The notes under the pieces are model-generated. The model did no database searches. It saw only the letters and a list, made by a program, of their open reading frames with translations, and was not told the DNA's origin. Source: Leptospira paudalimensis (lineage in GTDB: Bacteria; Spirochaetota; Leptospiria; Leptospirales; Leptospiraceae). Taken from it: a DNA stretch of 64,000 nt. This document shows positions 7,125 to 15,718 of this stretch, piece by piece. The DNA lies in assembly GCF_026151345.1 (NCBI RefSeq), contig NZ_JAMQPR010000001.1, forward strand, positions 434,231 to 498,230, given 5' to 3'. Position 1 is the first letter of the stretch. Every line of letters begins with the position of its first letter. Position numbers and translations under genes: made by a program.

Positions 7125-8962
7125 GCTCAAAATTCACTCGTAATTCTATTGATTCGATTTTTCCTTCCTTTCTTTTAAAACTTTTTTTATTTCTCCTACT
7201 TTCCCTCCTTTGTGTTTGTCAGAAAGAATCTGCCACACCAGAAAAAAACCTTCTGGTTGAGGAAGGAGACAAACTCGCACAGACAAAACCAAATGTCATT
7301 TGGATTGTGATTGATAGCCTTCGAGGTGATATCATTGGTCAGTTTAATGTTACACCTAACTTGGATTTGTTTGCAAAGGAGGGAATCCAATTTGATTATC
7401 ATCTTGTGAATGCTGCTTGGACGAGACCTTCCACATTAGTGTTTTTTACTGGGAAATATGCATCAGCCAATCCTGTGAATTTTTGGGATTACCCAACCAC
7501 CAAATCCGAAGTAGATGCCTTTTATCGTTCTGAGAAAAAACCTTTGCCCAAGCTGTTAAAAGAATTCCAATACAATACGGTGATGGTGGGGAATAATCCT
7601 TTTTTGACCGATAAATTTGGGTTAGGTGTCGAAGTTGGGTTTGATTCTTTATATGATTTTTCGAACTACAGTGAAGACACAAAAAAAATAACCAAAAAAA
7701 CAATAGAAGTATTGGAAGAAGTTTCCTCCAAAGAAAAACCTTTCTTTATATTTTTAAATTACAATGACCCTCACAAACCCTATACACCTCCTCCTGGATT
7801 TACCAATCGTATCAAAACAAATGAATCGCTCGACGAACGGAAGTTAAACTATTTAGGGGAAGTTGCCTTTGTGGATGAAGAGTTGGGTAAGGTGTTTGCC
7901 GATCTCAAAACAAAAAACCTTTGGGACAACTCACTGATTCTCATCACAGCCGATCACGGGGAAGTGATGCATGCCTCGCACGCCATCTCTCCCTTTACTG
8001 GAACCAATACCTATTATGGCCATGGACAAGATTTATTTTTAGAAAATATCCATGTCCCATTGCTCATCAAACTCCCTCATACCGAAAAACAAAAAACAGT
8101 GAAGGCGATGACAAGGTCGATTGATTTGTACCCGACAATCCTGGATTATGCGGAACTTCCCATTCCCAAATCCATCCATGGTTTGTCACTTCGCCCGATC
8201 ATCGAAGGGACAGAGACCACCAAGCGAACGTACTATGGAGAAACTCGGTTTACGCAAGGCTATGGAGAAGGAAATGAATTTTTATTACAAAGGTCATACA
8301 GGTTCCATGAATTGGGGAAATTTTGGCAAGGTTCAGTGGGAAATGAATTTTATTTGTACTTCGATACAATAAAAGATCCAAACCAAATTAGTCCCATTCG
8401 CATCAACCAAATGGCAAATGTCGGTGAACTTAAGTTAGATGCAAAATTAGAGAAAAAAATCCAAAGGTTTTGGAAACAAATTCGATCCATGGAACCAAAA
8501 CTTCCGTTGTACCACCTTTGGATTCGACCAAACCCACTGGAAAAAGAAACAGAGATCCAAATCAAGGTTCAAAGTGGAATCCTTCGGTTGGCAAAATTCC
8601 CAAACACTGTGGTTGTAGAAGAGAAGGGAAAGCTGGTTAACATCCACACCAAAGATTCACAACCATTCCAAATCAGTTTTGAAGTGTATCCTGATGTGAG
8701 TTTCCCTGAGTTCCAAGTTTGGTTTGGGAAAAGACAAGTCCCAAAATCGGACATTCATGTTGGGTATTTTGGTGTGTCCATGTCGGCTTGTACAAAAGAT
8801 TGTGATCTGTTATACGAATCACAATCCATTCGTCCCATCATTCATCCTGAAACCAAGGTCCATTTTTGGAAAGAAGGTGGGCAAAAAAAATCCTACGAAA
8901 GTAAACAAGAGTTAGGAACGGATGCTTTGGATATCTTAAAAAAACAAGGCTATGTGCAATAG
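7121..8962 (+). CDS. Sulfatase/phosphotransferase-fold lipoprotein
   Basis: A 613-residue member of the alkaline-phosphatase superfamily. It starts at TTG 7121, overlapping the previous stop, and has a signal segment ending in LLCVC, so it is probably a lipoprotein. The metal-binding start IVIDSLRGD is at about 62-70, and the late pair ADHGE ... GHGQ is at about 275-300. At the site where sulfatases have Cys/Ser-x-Pro-Ser-Arg, it reads T-R-P-S-T (Thr101). Formylglycine cannot form there, so a Thr nucleophile, as in lipid-headgroup phosphotransferases, is more likely than sulfatase activity. The C-terminal 180 residues form an extra, probably beta-rich domain. The adjacent small transporter could supply or export a substrate. 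Confidence 0.8.
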   Translation: MSSKFTRNSIDSIFPSFLLKLFLFLLLSLLCVCQKESATPEKNLLVEEGDKLAQTKPNVIWIVIDSLRGDIIGQFNVTPNLDLFAKEGIQFDYHLVNAAWTRPSTLVFFTGKYASANPVNFWDYPTTKSEVDAFYRSEKKPLPKLLKEFQYNTVMVGNNPFLTDKFGLGVEVGFDSLYDFSNYSEDTKKITKKTIEVLEEVSSKEKPFFIFLNYNDPHKPYTPPPGFTNRIKTNESLDERKLNYLGEVAFVDEELGKVFADLKTKNLWDNSLILITADHGEVMHASHAISPFTGTNTYYGHGQDLFLENIHVPLLIKLPHTEKQKTVKAMTRSIDLYPTILDYAELPIPKSIHGLSLRPIIEGTETTKRTYYGETRFTQGYGEGNEFLLQRSYRFHELGKFWQGSVGNEFYLYFDTIKDPNQISPIRINQMANVGELKLDAKLEKKIQRFWKQIRSMEPKLPLYHLWIRPNPLEKETEIQIKVQSGILRLAKFPNTVVVEEKGKLVNIHTKDSQPFQISFEVYPDVSFPEFQVWFGKRQVPKSDIHVGYFGVSMSACTKDCDLLYESQSIRPIIHPETKVHFWKEGGQKKSYESKQELGTDALDILKKQGYVQ

Positions 8963-8969
8963 TCCTTGT

Positions 8970-8997
8970 AGAATCATCAATACTCCCTTTTGATTCT
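8970..8997. terminator. Hairpin at a convergent gene junction
   Basis: Perfect 7-base arms AGAATCA (8970-8976) and TGATTCT (8991-8997) lie between the stop at 8962 and the end of the minus-strand gene at 9020. There is no long T run on either side, so it is a weak bidirectional terminator at best. Confidence 0.35.
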
Positions 8998-9019
8998 GTT
9001 TGGATCGAAGAAAATCTAC

Positions 9020-12000
9020 TTAGTCATTGTCCTGGTTTGTGACAGATAGGTTTGGTAAGGACTCACCATTAAATCCGGACCCACCTCCCGTTAACGATCC
9101 GAATAAAATCGAATACAATACATTCCCATCGATAAGCGCATCATCGACACCAGTGAGCACAACATTTTGAAAGGTATTCCAATCGCTGGAAGTAAAGGTC
9201 AAATTTGGTACTGACGTTGTCCCTTCTGCAACATTCGAACTGGATACACCGATTGTGACATTGGATGTAGGCCTTGCTCGCAATCGCACTTGGAAACGAG
9301 ATTGGCCACCGGCTTCCGTAGTGATTAAGTTAGGTGATGTGACAAGTCCTCCTTGGGCATTGGGAGAGGTTCCGCAGGCCGCCACGGGATTTGGGTCTGT
9401 GCAAGGTATGATATCATATAGATTGTACAAATGTACACCAGGAATGGATGATGGTGTAAGTGCACTATAAATGGTGGAAGGTGAAAATCCAGTTCCTGAT
9501 TCACTCGAAGTGAGTTGGGGAGTGATGTTATAGTTTACATCCGATCCATCTGCCGTGTCTAACCCAAGAATAGTGACAAGTTGCCCCGTTCCAAAATTGG
9601 AAGGTGTGAAGGTAAGTGGTGCCGTTGGAAATTGGACAAGTCCACCAGGTGCTGTTGAGAAGTTGATGGTAACATCGGCTGTGGGTTGTGAATTCAGATG
9701 GATGTAAAACTGAGAACCAGCCCCAGATTGGGAAGTGATGACTGACGCTGGGGAAAATCCAGAAGTGGTGACCCCTGCTGTGTCATTGTCGTTTAACGTA
9801 AGTTCGGGGTAGTTTGCGGATGGATAAGGATTTACAGTATTATAAAATCCATCACTGGAAGAAAGAACACCTATGATGATGGGACAAGATACGTTTCCAT
9901 CATCTACTGAATCATCAAAGGGTGTGATTGTAATCGTATTATGGGCACCAATGGAATTCCAATTGGCACTTGTGATAGTCACGAGGTTCGTGGAAACAGA
10001 AAATTGAGAAACAGTGGGTCCTGTAAACAAAGTACAAGGAAAACTGGAAGAAAGAGAAATGGGAATGGTCACATCATCTGTTGGTGCTTGGCTGAGTAAA
10101 ATATATACAGAAAAGGAGGCAGCATTTTCAGCACGCACCATGACTTGCGGTGTGATGACTGTCACTGGATTTTCTGATACACTATAATTCACAAGACTTG
10201 CCGTAGTTCCCGTACTTGATAAAAAACTGTCATACCAGGAAGGAAAGGATCCAGTTTCCGTTCCTGAAACTGTGATCGAATAACTTATATTTCCATCACT
10301 TAAGGCATCTGAGACTCCCAAAATTTCAACGGGAACGGATGTACTCCAATTGGCATCGGTAAAAACATACTGTTTAGAGCTAACAGGAGTTCCGCTGTCA
10401 TTGATCATTCCTTCTGTGTTATCGGAAGAAGTTAAGGTGACAGTTACTGAATTCCCTGGAATGGGTCGGCTCCCAAGACGTAAACTGTAAAAGGTAGAAA
10501 ATCCAGACTCGGTAGTGAAGTAAGGTTGGCCTGTATCCAAGGTAAAAAGAATTTTTGGAGAAGGGTTATCATTATCTGTGATATTGATGGTAACATCATT
10601 TGGATTCATGCCTTCATAATCGGTTCCAGATCCAGAAATAGCACCTAACGTGAGGGTATGGGTCCTGGTATTGGATTCATTGATGGCATCATTCACAACT
10701 GAAATCGTAACTGTTTGGGGTGATGCATAATTTAAATGTGTAAACGTTAAACTTGATGGTGATACTGTATACTGTGTGGAATCAGGTAAGGAAAAGGTTT
10801 CGGCTGTAATCGGAATGGTAACAGATCCACTTGTACAGTTTGCCAAATTACTAGGTGTATCACAAGGAGCTGCATTGAGTCGTACAGTAAATGTGGCATC
10901 TGGATCTCCTTCCGTGAGATTCAGTGTAGTAGCTGATAAAGTAAATCCCTTTGTATCATTGTCTGTGATGGTCACCACCAAATTTCCGTTTGTATCAGTA
11001 TAACCAGGAACCGCACCTGTTGGATAAAGCCCCGTAAAATACGAACCATTTGCTTGAGGGATATGAATGGTAACAGGTATGTCTCCATCATCAAACGAGT
11101 CACTGACCGATCGAATGGTAATGGTTTGTGGTACATCCCATCCACTTTGGCTTGTATTCCCCGTATAACTAGCGGCTTGCGAATTGGTGGGTGTAAACGT
11201 TAATGTGCGAGAAGCCGCCACTCCCGATGTACTATTGAGTAATACAGCTTCCGTTCCATCGGAGGAGGTAATGGGGCCGATAGTTACATTGGAATTTGGT
11301 TTTAAAGACAAACGAATTTCAAAAGTGATGGTGGATGTTCCGTTTTCTGTGATGGAAGATGCCGAGAGATTTTGGATGCGAACCAGTGGTTCATTACTAT
11401 CTGTATTGATGGCTGTAACTGCCGGAATGGCCATCGAACTGTATTTGGGATCTGTAGAACTCGCATTACTAAAGTTGATGTTTACATTTTGATCCCCATC
11501 ATCTACACCATCTAACACAGAAGTAATGGTGACAGTTTGTGGTGTATTCCAATTGGCGGTCGTAAAGGATAAGGAAGATGGTGAGACCGTGATTTCTGAA
11601 GTGTTACTAGAAGTGATGGAAGAGAGATTTACCGTTTGTGTGGGTTGTGAATCTAATACGACTGTAAACGTTTCGGTAAAGGGAGTTCCATTTTCGTGTA
11701 CCACAAGCCCACCAACTGGAGTGACTGTGATTCCCGCAGTATCATCGTCAGTGACAGAAATACTCACCGGTGCCGGAGGAGTGATGCTGTTATACACAGG
11801 ATCTGCAGTTCCACCTGTATCGACAGATCCAAATTGTAAAGTCACAGTCCTTGTATCTTCATCGATAGAATTATTATTGGTTGTAATTTGGACTGTTTGG
11901 TCAATGTTCCAATTCGCATTTGTAAACACCAATGTATTCGTATTAACATTGGTTATGGTATTGTTTTCGTTAATACCTGTTAGGGTAACTGTGAATCCAG

Positions 12001-13279
12001 GAGGAGGTTGTGAGGAAAGTCGAATGGCAAAATTTAAAATCCCACCATTTTCTGAAATCGTCAATCCTCCAGGTGAGGTTAGCACAAATCCTGGTACATC
12101 ATTGTCGGTATTTGTTACCGAAGGAAATACTGGTCCCGCCAAACCATTGTAATCTGTGTCGGTTGATGTTGCCGCACTGGAAACAATAGAGACTGTCTGT
12201 GAACCATCCACGATAAATTCATCAACACCAGTGACCGTAATGATTTTGGGAGTAAACCATTCTGATGGAGCAAAGGTAAGGGAACTAGGACTTGCTGTGG
12301 CTTCCGTCCCGGGTGTGGCAACGATGGAAGGAATGGTGACTGCATGGGTCGGAAGTGTATTTAATACTACTCCGAAAGTGACAGCACCTCCTGCTTCTGT
12401 TGTTGTGAGACCTGACAAGTTTACAACGGTAAATCCAGCGATATCATCATCCACATTGGTTCCCGTGATGATGGGGATAGGTTTCCCCATGTAAGCTGGG
12501 TCAAACGAAATGGTTGGGTCAGCTGAAATCTGAAAGGTACTATCATCCACACTAAAGTCGTCAACACCCGTGACAGTTACCGATTGTGGCACATCCCAGT
12601 TGTTAGGTGTAAAGACTAGTTCAACAGATTCAACAGTAGCTTCCGTTGTATCATTGGAAATAAAATTACGAATGTAAACATCTTGCATCGGCCTTGTTTG
12701 CAAAACATAAGAAATACGGCCAGTTTCCCCAGTTTCTGAAGTGAGTAAGCCAAAGACAGGACTTGCGGCCACACCTGAAGATTCATTGTCAGTGTTCACA
12801 ACAAGTAGGACGGGAAGTGCTTGGGTGGAAAAACGAATGTCGGAGGTTAAGATACTTCCTAACTGTACTCGGTAATTTTGGTTCCCATCTGACAAAAGGT
12901 CGTCAACTCCCGCCAAACGAACTATATGTGGTGAGTCCCAATTGTCTTCATTAAAATCGATAAAAGTATCTGATAATAAAACACCTTCGGTAGGATCAGA
13001 GATCGTAATGGGGCCAATTCTCACTGAACTGTTCGGTTCAATGTTCAAACGAAGTATGAATTCTGCTTGTTTTCCATTTTCACTCGTGAATAAAAAATTC
13101 GGGGCTTCATAAATTACAGAACCTTGTCCGGACGCTGAAACAAAAAAGGAACCGAACAACATCTGGAGATTAACAGAAGTTACCGATTGGCAGGAGAAAA
13201 GGAAAAATAGGAGGAAGAGGTAGGCATGCGAGAACCTTTGTTTGAACACGAAACCGAATTGTCCTCTTCTGAATCCCAT
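9020..13279 (-). CDS. Giant lipoprotein with about 11 Calx-beta-like repeats
   Basis: 1419 residues. GGGAGA lies 8 bases before the ATG and supports this start. A signal peptide ends at FFLFSC (Cys30). The rest is a chain of roughly 100-residue units. Each has a 'T-E-x-G' opening, a 'P-x-x-x-V-T-I' strand, a 'L-x-F-x-x-x-N-W-x-x-P-Q-x-V-T-I' block and an acidic 'D-x-x-x-D-G' turn, and most end in a 'T-D-N-D' type boundary. I count about 11 units. This is the Calx-beta or similar Ca-binding beta-sandwich plan seen in bacterial surface adhesins. The chain stops on the last unit's NQDND boundary, so nothing follows the array. Acidic turns suggest calcium stabilisation. It is likely at the outer-membrane surface; the ligand is unknown. 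Confidence 0.85.
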   Translation of the reverse strand: MGFRRGQFGFVFKQRFSHAYLFLLFFLFSCQSVTSVNLQMLFGSFFVSASGQGSVIYEAPNFLFTSENGKQAEFILRLNIEPNSSVRIGPITISDPTEGVLLSDTFIDFNEDNWDSPHIVRLAGVDDLLSDGNQNYRVQLGSILTSDIRFSTQALPVLLVVNTDNESSGVAASPVFGLLTSETGETGRISYVLQTRPMQDVYIRNFISNDTTEATVESVELVFTPNNWDVPQSVTVTGVDDFSVDDSTFQISADPTISFDPAYMGKPIPIITGTNVDDDIAGFTVVNLSGLTTTEAGGAVTFGVVLNTLPTHAVTIPSIVATPGTEATASPSSLTFAPSEWFTPKIITVTGVDEFIVDGSQTVSIVSSAATSTDTDYNGLAGPVFPSVTNTDNDVPGFVLTSPGGLTISENGGILNFAIRLSSQPPPGFTVTLTGINENNTITNVNTNTLVFTNANWNIDQTVQITTNNNSIDEDTRTVTLQFGSVDTGGTADPVYNSITPPAPVSISVTDDDTAGITVTPVGGLVVHENGTPFTETFTVVLDSQPTQTVNLSSITSSNTSEITVSPSSLSFTTANWNTPQTVTITSVLDGVDDGDQNVNINFSNASSTDPKYSSMAIPAVTAINTDSNEPLVRIQNLSASSITENGTSTITFEIRLSLKPNSNVTIGPITSSDGTEAVLLNSTSGVAASRTLTFTPTNSQAASYTGNTSQSGWDVPQTITIRSVSDSFDDGDIPVTIHIPQANGSYFTGLYPTGAVPGYTDTNGNLVVTITDNDTKGFTLSATTLNLTEGDPDATFTVRLNAAPCDTPSNLANCTSGSVTIPITAETFSLPDSTQYTVSPSSLTFTHLNYASPQTVTISVVNDAINESNTRTHTLTLGAISGSGTDYEGMNPNDVTINITDNDNPSPKILFTLDTGQPYFTTESGFSTFYSLRLGSRPIPGNSVTVTLTSSDNTEGMINDSGTPVSSKQYVFTDANWSTSVPVEILGVSDALSDGNISYSITVSGTETGSFPSWYDSFLSSTGTTASLVNYSVSENPVTVITPQVMVRAENAASFSVYILLSQAPTDDVTIPISLSSSFPCTLFTGPTVSQFSVSTNLVTITSANWNSIGAHNTITITPFDDSVDDGNVSCPIIIGVLSSSDGFYNTVNPYPSANYPELTLNDNDTAGVTTSGFSPASVITSQSGAGSQFYIHLNSQPTADVTINFSTAPGGLVQFPTAPLTFTPSNFGTGQLVTILGLDTADGSDVNYNITPQLTSSESGTGFSPSTIYSALTPSSIPGVHLYNLYDIIPCTDPNPVAACGTSPNAQGGLVTSPNLITTEAGGQSRFQVRLRARPTSNVTIGVSSSNVAEGTTSVPNLTFTSSDWNTFQNVVLTGVDDALIDGNVLYSILFGSLTGGGSGFNGESLPNLSVTNQDND

Positions 13280-13357
13280 TTAGGGTTCTCCCTCTCTATT
13301 CTACGAGAAAAAAGCCCGAAATCAGAAAAAAATTTCTAGGAAATGCAATAAAACCAA

Positions 13358-14551
13358 ATGAAACAAAATTCAAACCCAAATGCAAAAGGACCACTCGCTG
13401 GAGTGAAGGTAGTCGATTTATCATTACTCCTTCCAGGACCACTCTGTTCGCAACACCTTGCGGATATGGGAGCAGAAGTGATCAAAATTGAAAACCCTCG
13501 TGCCTATGATGGATCACGTGCCATGTTCAAAGGGAAAACAGGATACCCTGCACTCTTTATGATGCTCAATCGAAATAAAAAGGCGATCACGCTTAATTTA
13601 AAACGAGAACAAGCAAAAGAGATTTTATTCAAATTATTAGAAGATGCGGACATTCTCTTAGAAGGATTTCGACCAGATGGTATGGATAAGATGGGAATTG
13701 GTTATGATGTCTTAAAAGAAAAATTCCCACGGCTGATTTACTGTGGCATTTCTGGTTACGGCACAAGTGGTAAGTACGTAGACTTTGCTGGGCATGATCT
13801 CAACTACTTAGCGATCTCAGGTGTCCTTGACCAAACAGGAAATCCTCCAAGACCAGCGGGTTTCCAAATGGCTGATGTGGGTGGTGGGACACTCACTGCA
13901 TTATCTGCCATCCTTGCTGCCCTCTACTACCGAGAAAAAACAGGCATAGGCCAAAGGATTGATATCTCGATGACGGATGCATCGGTTCAATTCATCTCTT
14001 TGTATGGTGGGATTTTGTCCGCATCAGGTGAATCTCCAGAAGCTGGAAACGATATCCTTTCTGGTAAATTACCAAACTATAATGTGTATGAAACCAAAGA
14101 AGGTAGGTATGTAGCACTTGGTGCTTTGGAAGATATGTTTTTCCAAACTTTTTTACGTGCGGCTGGTTTGGATACGTTAACAAAAGAGTATCCAATGACC
14201 GAGGAAAATATTCCTGTCATTAAACAAAAGTTAACCGAATATTTTAAATCCAAAACTTATGCTGACTTACAACCTATTTTTGATAATACAGATGCTTGTT
14301 TGTCTCCTATTTTGAATATGAAAGAAGTTTCACAGGACCCTCATATGAAAGAAAGAGGGATGGTACTCGAGAGGAATCATCCAAAGTATGGACCTATTTT
14401 ACAATTTGGTTCTCCCTTTCATTTTTCAGAAACTCCGTTTGTGTACCGGAATGATCCACCAGAACATGGGGAACACACAGAGGAAATTCTCACCCAGTTG
14501 GGATTTTCCAAAGACACGATTTCAGGATTCAAAAAAGACAGAGTCATTTAA
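13358..14551 (+). CDS. CaiB/BaiF CoA-transferase family protein, AMACR-like
   Basis: 397 residues covering the whole family III CoA-transferase fold. The N-terminal GVKVVDLSLLLPGPLCSQHLADMGAEVIKIE block is family-typical. The segment FAGHDLNYLAISGVLDQTG followed by QMADVGGG is what alpha-methylacyl-CoA racemases carry around their catalytic His and Asp. I therefore lean to racemase-type chemistry (epimerising 2-methylacyl-CoA), although true CoA transfer cannot be excluded. No signal peptide; cytoplasmic. It stands alone between a minus-strand adhesin gene and the nuclease pair. With the acyl-CoA dehydrogenase at 47.2 kb, it fits an organism that lives on beta-oxidation of fatty acids. Confidence 0.85.
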   Translation: MKQNSNPNAKGPLAGVKVVDLSLLLPGPLCSQHLADMGAEVIKIENPRAYDGSRAMFKGKTGYPALFMMLNRNKKAITLNLKREQAKEILFKLLEDADILLEGFRPDGMDKMGIGYDVLKEKFPRLIYCGISGYGTSGKYVDFAGHDLNYLAISGVLDQTGNPPRPAGFQMADVGGGTLTALSAILAALYYREKTGIGQRIDISMTDASVQFISLYGGILSASGESPEAGNDILSGKLPNYNVYETKEGRYVALGALEDMFFQTFLRAAGLDTLTKEYPMTEENIPVIKQKLTEYFKSKTYADLQPIFDNTDACLSPILNMKEVSQDPHMKERGMVLERNHPKYGPILQFGSPFHFSETPFVYRNDPPEHGEHTEEILTQLGFSKDTISGFKKDRVI

Positions 14552-14620
14552 CGGGTCTTGCTTTTTTAATCGAACTTCTGTACTTTGTCCTAGGGGGGAG
14601 GTATACTCTCCCTGAAACAA

Positions 14621-15718
14621 ATGTATATGAAGTACTTACAAGTATCAGACCTCCACCTTTCCTCAGCCTCAAAAGAAGAAGAATCGTATTCTCTCGCAGT
14701 CCTCAAAGAAATTTTTGAAACAGCAGAAACAAAAGCTTGTGAACGAGTACTTTTTTGTGGGGATGTTTTTAATACATTTCCAGACCTGGAAACCTTACGG
14801 TCTGGGTTTTTAAAAGTCGTCTCAACCTATTCTGGACTTGTTTATTTTTTACCAGGGAACCATGAGGTCTTAGAAAAAAAGGGAAACCAAAACACATATT
14901 CCGCCTATGATTGGTCCAAAAAAGTCATTGTACTCGACCAACTCCCTTTTACATTATTCGAAGAAAATGGAATCGAGTTTGTAGCCATCCCCCACCAAGA
15001 AAACTATTCCGAAATTTTACTCAACCCCCCACCAAGAAAAAAAACACAAATACGCATTGGTCTTGCCCATGGGACAGTATCAGGTATGAGTTTCACCGGC
15101 CTACAAGAAGAAGAGGAAGAAGGTGGATCCTACTTAGACCCCAATTTACTACAAACCTTAGAATTGGATTATTTGGCAATTGGCCATTTGCATAAACACC
15201 GATTTGGCAATGTCGGAAACTGTAATGTTGGTTATGCGGGATCATCTCGCGTTTGGAGAAAAGGGGAAGTGGGACCAAGAGGTGGAATTTTACTCGAAGT
15301 CAAACAAGGAAAGGTTCATACAGAATTTGTCCCTTGGTTATCAGCTGGAGAATACCGCGAAATCATCGTGAGTCTAGATACAGATGGAAATCCAGAGTTT
15401 AGTCCAGAAAAATACTTACAAAATACAAATCCCAATGATTGGATTTGTTTTCGGTTTGTTGGGTATGTGGATTCGATGGAAGGAAAACAAAAATTCCAAG
15501 AAACCATCCTTCAGGAATGGAAATCAAAATTTAGAATTTGTGAATTTGATCCCGATGAATCTCAAATTGTTGTCATCCAACACATTTCAGAAAACGAGTT
15601 CATCAAACAATTTTTAGATAAAATGAATGAACGAAAAAGCCAAATGGATCCGAGTTTGTGGAGACATACTCGCGTAACAGGCATTCGTTTTATTTTAGAT
15701 GGAGGAAAAGTAAAGTGA
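14621..15718 (+). CDS. Metallophosphoesterase, SbcD/YhaO-like DNA nuclease subunit
   Basis: 365 residues (or 363 from the second ATG at 14627). The calcineurin-type phosphoesterase motifs are in order: SDLHL near the start, FCGDVFN, PGNHEV, LAHGTV and IGHLHKH. These bind two metal ions and give nuclease or phosphatase activity. Its stop overlaps the start of the ATPase gene as GTGA, the normal arrangement of SbcCD or YhaO-YhaN pairs. It should work with that ATPase on DNA ends or structured DNA. No ribosome binding site is evident close to the start, so the exact start is uncertain. Confidence 0.85.
   Translation: MYMKYLQVSDLHLSSASKEEESYSLAVLKEIFETAETKACERVLFCGDVFNTFPDLETLRSGFLKVVSTYSGLVYFLPGNHEVLEKKGNQNTYSAYDWSKKVIVLDQLPFTLFEENGIEFVAIPHQENYSEILLNPPPRKKTQIRIGLAHGTVSGMSFTGLQEEEEEGGSYLDPNLLQTLELDYLAIGHLHKHRFGNVGNCNVGYAGSSRVWRKGEVGPRGGILLEVKQGKVHTEFVPWLSAGEYREIIVSLDTDGNPEFSPEKYLQNTNPNDWICFRFVGYVDSMEGKQKFQETILQEWKSKFRICEFDPDESQIVVIQHISENEFIKQFLDKMNERKSQMDPSLWRHTRVTGIRFILDGGKVK

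Noticed and set aside
11526..12152. A 208-codon plus-strand open frame opposite the Calx-beta-like gene
   Set aside because: It lies inside the coding repeats of the minus-strand gene, and its residue pattern (Val/Ser/Thr-rich, no start signal) is what the reverse strand of such repeats gives.
14587..14612. Possible hairpin or promoter before the metallophosphoesterase gene
   Set aside because: The GGGGGGAG/CTCTCCC arms pair imperfectly and no convincing -35/-10 spacing was found.
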